A stretch of 64,000 nt of DNA from Maniola hyperantus (Eukaryota; Arthropoda; Insecta; Lepidoptera; Nymphalidae): the NCBI RefSeq assembly GCF_902806685.2, contig NC_048538.1, forward strand, positions 744,001 to 808,000, read 5' to 3'. This document shows positions 62,946-64,000 of the stretch, one piece after another (position 1 is the first letter of the stretch; every line of letters begins with the position of its first letter). Under the pieces are notes generated by a model that saw only the letters and a program-made list of their open reading frames with translations, was not told where the DNA came from and searched no databases. The position numbers and the translations under genes were made by a program.

Positions 62946-63340
62946 GTAATGATCTGGAACGAGCCGTCCGAACCGCCTGACGTCACCCGTCAATCAATCA
63001 TCGTATTAATCAAGCCAATAATTGACATTTGCGAGTTCAAATACCTAGCGCGTGACCTTGGAATATCGCGCGAAGGTCAGAGACGAATAGAGATCGATTT
63101 AAAAGCCTGGGAATATTAATATTTTAACTAGATCGCAATCAATTGAGGAGTTTATTTTTCCCACGTTTTCCTTAGATAAGTACTTAAAACCTATTCGGAG
63201 AAACGCGTAAGCGCCGCGATTTGTCCGGCGCTTTAGATGTTCTGGAGCGCGCGGTGACAAGGTCCTACGGGACCTATGGCCTATAGTGCGTATTTCAGTG
63301 AGAAGCTACTTAATTGACCTTTTAAGTCAGTTAAGAAAAA
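62946..63340. other. unique stretch
   Basis: GCGCGTGACCTTGGAATATC and AGGTCCTACGGGACCTATGG near 63260. No gene recognised. Confidence 0.35.
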
Positions 63341-63344
63341 AAAG

Positions 63345-63547
63345 CGGCCAAGTTACCATCCTACTAGCAAAGCCTTGCCGCTAAGCGATTAAGCGTTCCG
63401 GTACGATGCCGTGTAGAAACCAAAAGGGTATGGGTTTAATAAAAACTGCCACATCCCTTCCAGGTTAGTCCGCATCCATCTTAGATTGCATCATCACTTA
63501 CCACCAGCTGAAATTGCAGTCAAGGGCTAACTTGTATCAAGAAAAAC
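63345..63547 (+). mobile_element. SINE-A, 5' truncated
   Basis: GGCCAAGTTACCATCCTACT, CGGTACGATGCCGTGTAGAA, CATCATCACTTACCACCAGC, GGGCTAACTTGTATCAAG. Confidence 0.85.
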
Positions 63548-64000
63548 TGTAACAGTCCAGCAGCTAGATAATAATATAGTGTGATATTATTAGTAGATAA
63601 TAGATATAACTTCGTTCCCGCATCCGTTGCGGCATCGATCTGTTTTGTCTGTCTCGCTGTCAGGTGTCTGTCACAGTCCATCAACTGTCCCGCGCAAATT
63701 GAATTGTGTTTATTTTTGTACCTCTCTTATATTTGCTATATTCTGCCGAATTACTCAGTAGATATCATCGATATAAATGACAAGATACGTTTGCCGTTGA
63801 TCGTATGCTGTTTAACCATCCGTTGTGGCCTCAGAACAAGGACTGTTAAACTGACTGACATTTAAGCTCTTGTTAGAACGTGACATTTTATTTTAATTTT
63901 TTTTTAATTTGACTAACCAACAACATTTACACATACACAAGTATTTACATACAAAAGGATTTATAACTAAAGGACACATAACATAAACGTTAACAACTGG
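63548..64000. other. unique stretch to window edge
   Basis: The 94-codon frame at 63581 has no recognisable domain. From about 63880 a T-rich, CATACA-rich sequence may be the 3' end of a minus-oriented retroelement running out of the window. Confidence 0.35.

Overview
This window looks like lepidopteran (moth or butterfly) nuclear DNA. It is AT-rich and sprinkled with TACCTACC/GGTAGGTA runs. It is crowded with dispersed repeats of the kind typical of Lepidoptera: tRNA-derived SINEs, RTE and Jockey/CR1-like LINE 3' ends, foldback MITEs, and the repeat families carrying GCGACTTCGTCCGCG or GGTACGGAACCC. I see no complete host protein-coding gene and no functional tRNA or rRNA gene. The only long intact gene is a transposase.

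Family labels used below. SINE-A: tRNA-like head with CTCCCTGGCGCAGTGG. SINE-B: tRNA-Phe-like head with CCTCAATAGCTCAACCGG. SINE-C: head with GTGATAGCCTAGTGGTTAGG. fam-D: starts at GCGACTTCGTCCGCGTGGAC and ends in TCAGTCAGTCAGT. fam-E: starts at GCGACTTCGTCCGCGTGGAT and ends in ACAAACAAAC or AGACAGACAGAC. fam-F: has GGTACGGAACCCT ends. MITE-1: TACAGTACG foldback. MITE-2: GCGACAGGTCGAGATGG foldback. MITE-3: about 180 bp, CCTGTGGCC end. RTE: LINE fragments whose protein carries a TYGSETW motif. LINE-J1 and LINE-J2: Jockey/CR1-like LINE tails.

Layout. 1-7 kb holds SINE, MITE, fam-D and RTE fragments around unique DNA. 7.2-15.3 kb is one 8.1-kb element: two identical 329-bp direct terminal repeats, a CGAG target duplication, and a long interior with no gag or pol. 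It carries two minisatellite arrays and a nested, apparently intact IS630-Tc1-mariner transposon of DD82E (Sailor-like) type. 15.3-46 kb is dense nested repeats, tandem duplications and two readable LINE C-terminal fragments. 46.4-50.9 kb is poor in interspersed repeats and has GC-rich islands plus a candidate non-coding first exon with a strong splice donor (47.7-48.29 kb, + strand); it is the best candidate for host regulatory DNA. 51-54.8 kb has RTE and fam-D copies and a recent 370-bp tandem duplication. 55.3-57.9 kb is a 177-bp tandem array (14 units) made from a piece of the RTE reverse-transcriptase ORF. 58-64 kb returns to nested SINEs and MITEs, including one MITE rich in TGACGTCA sites.

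How the parts relate. SINE-A shares its 3' tail with LINE-J2, and SINE-C shares its TGATGATG tail with the RTE element, so two SINE families appear paired with LINEs present in the same window. Much of the tandem DNA (the 177-bp satellite, the TGAG run, the 370-bp duplication) grew out of transposon sequence.
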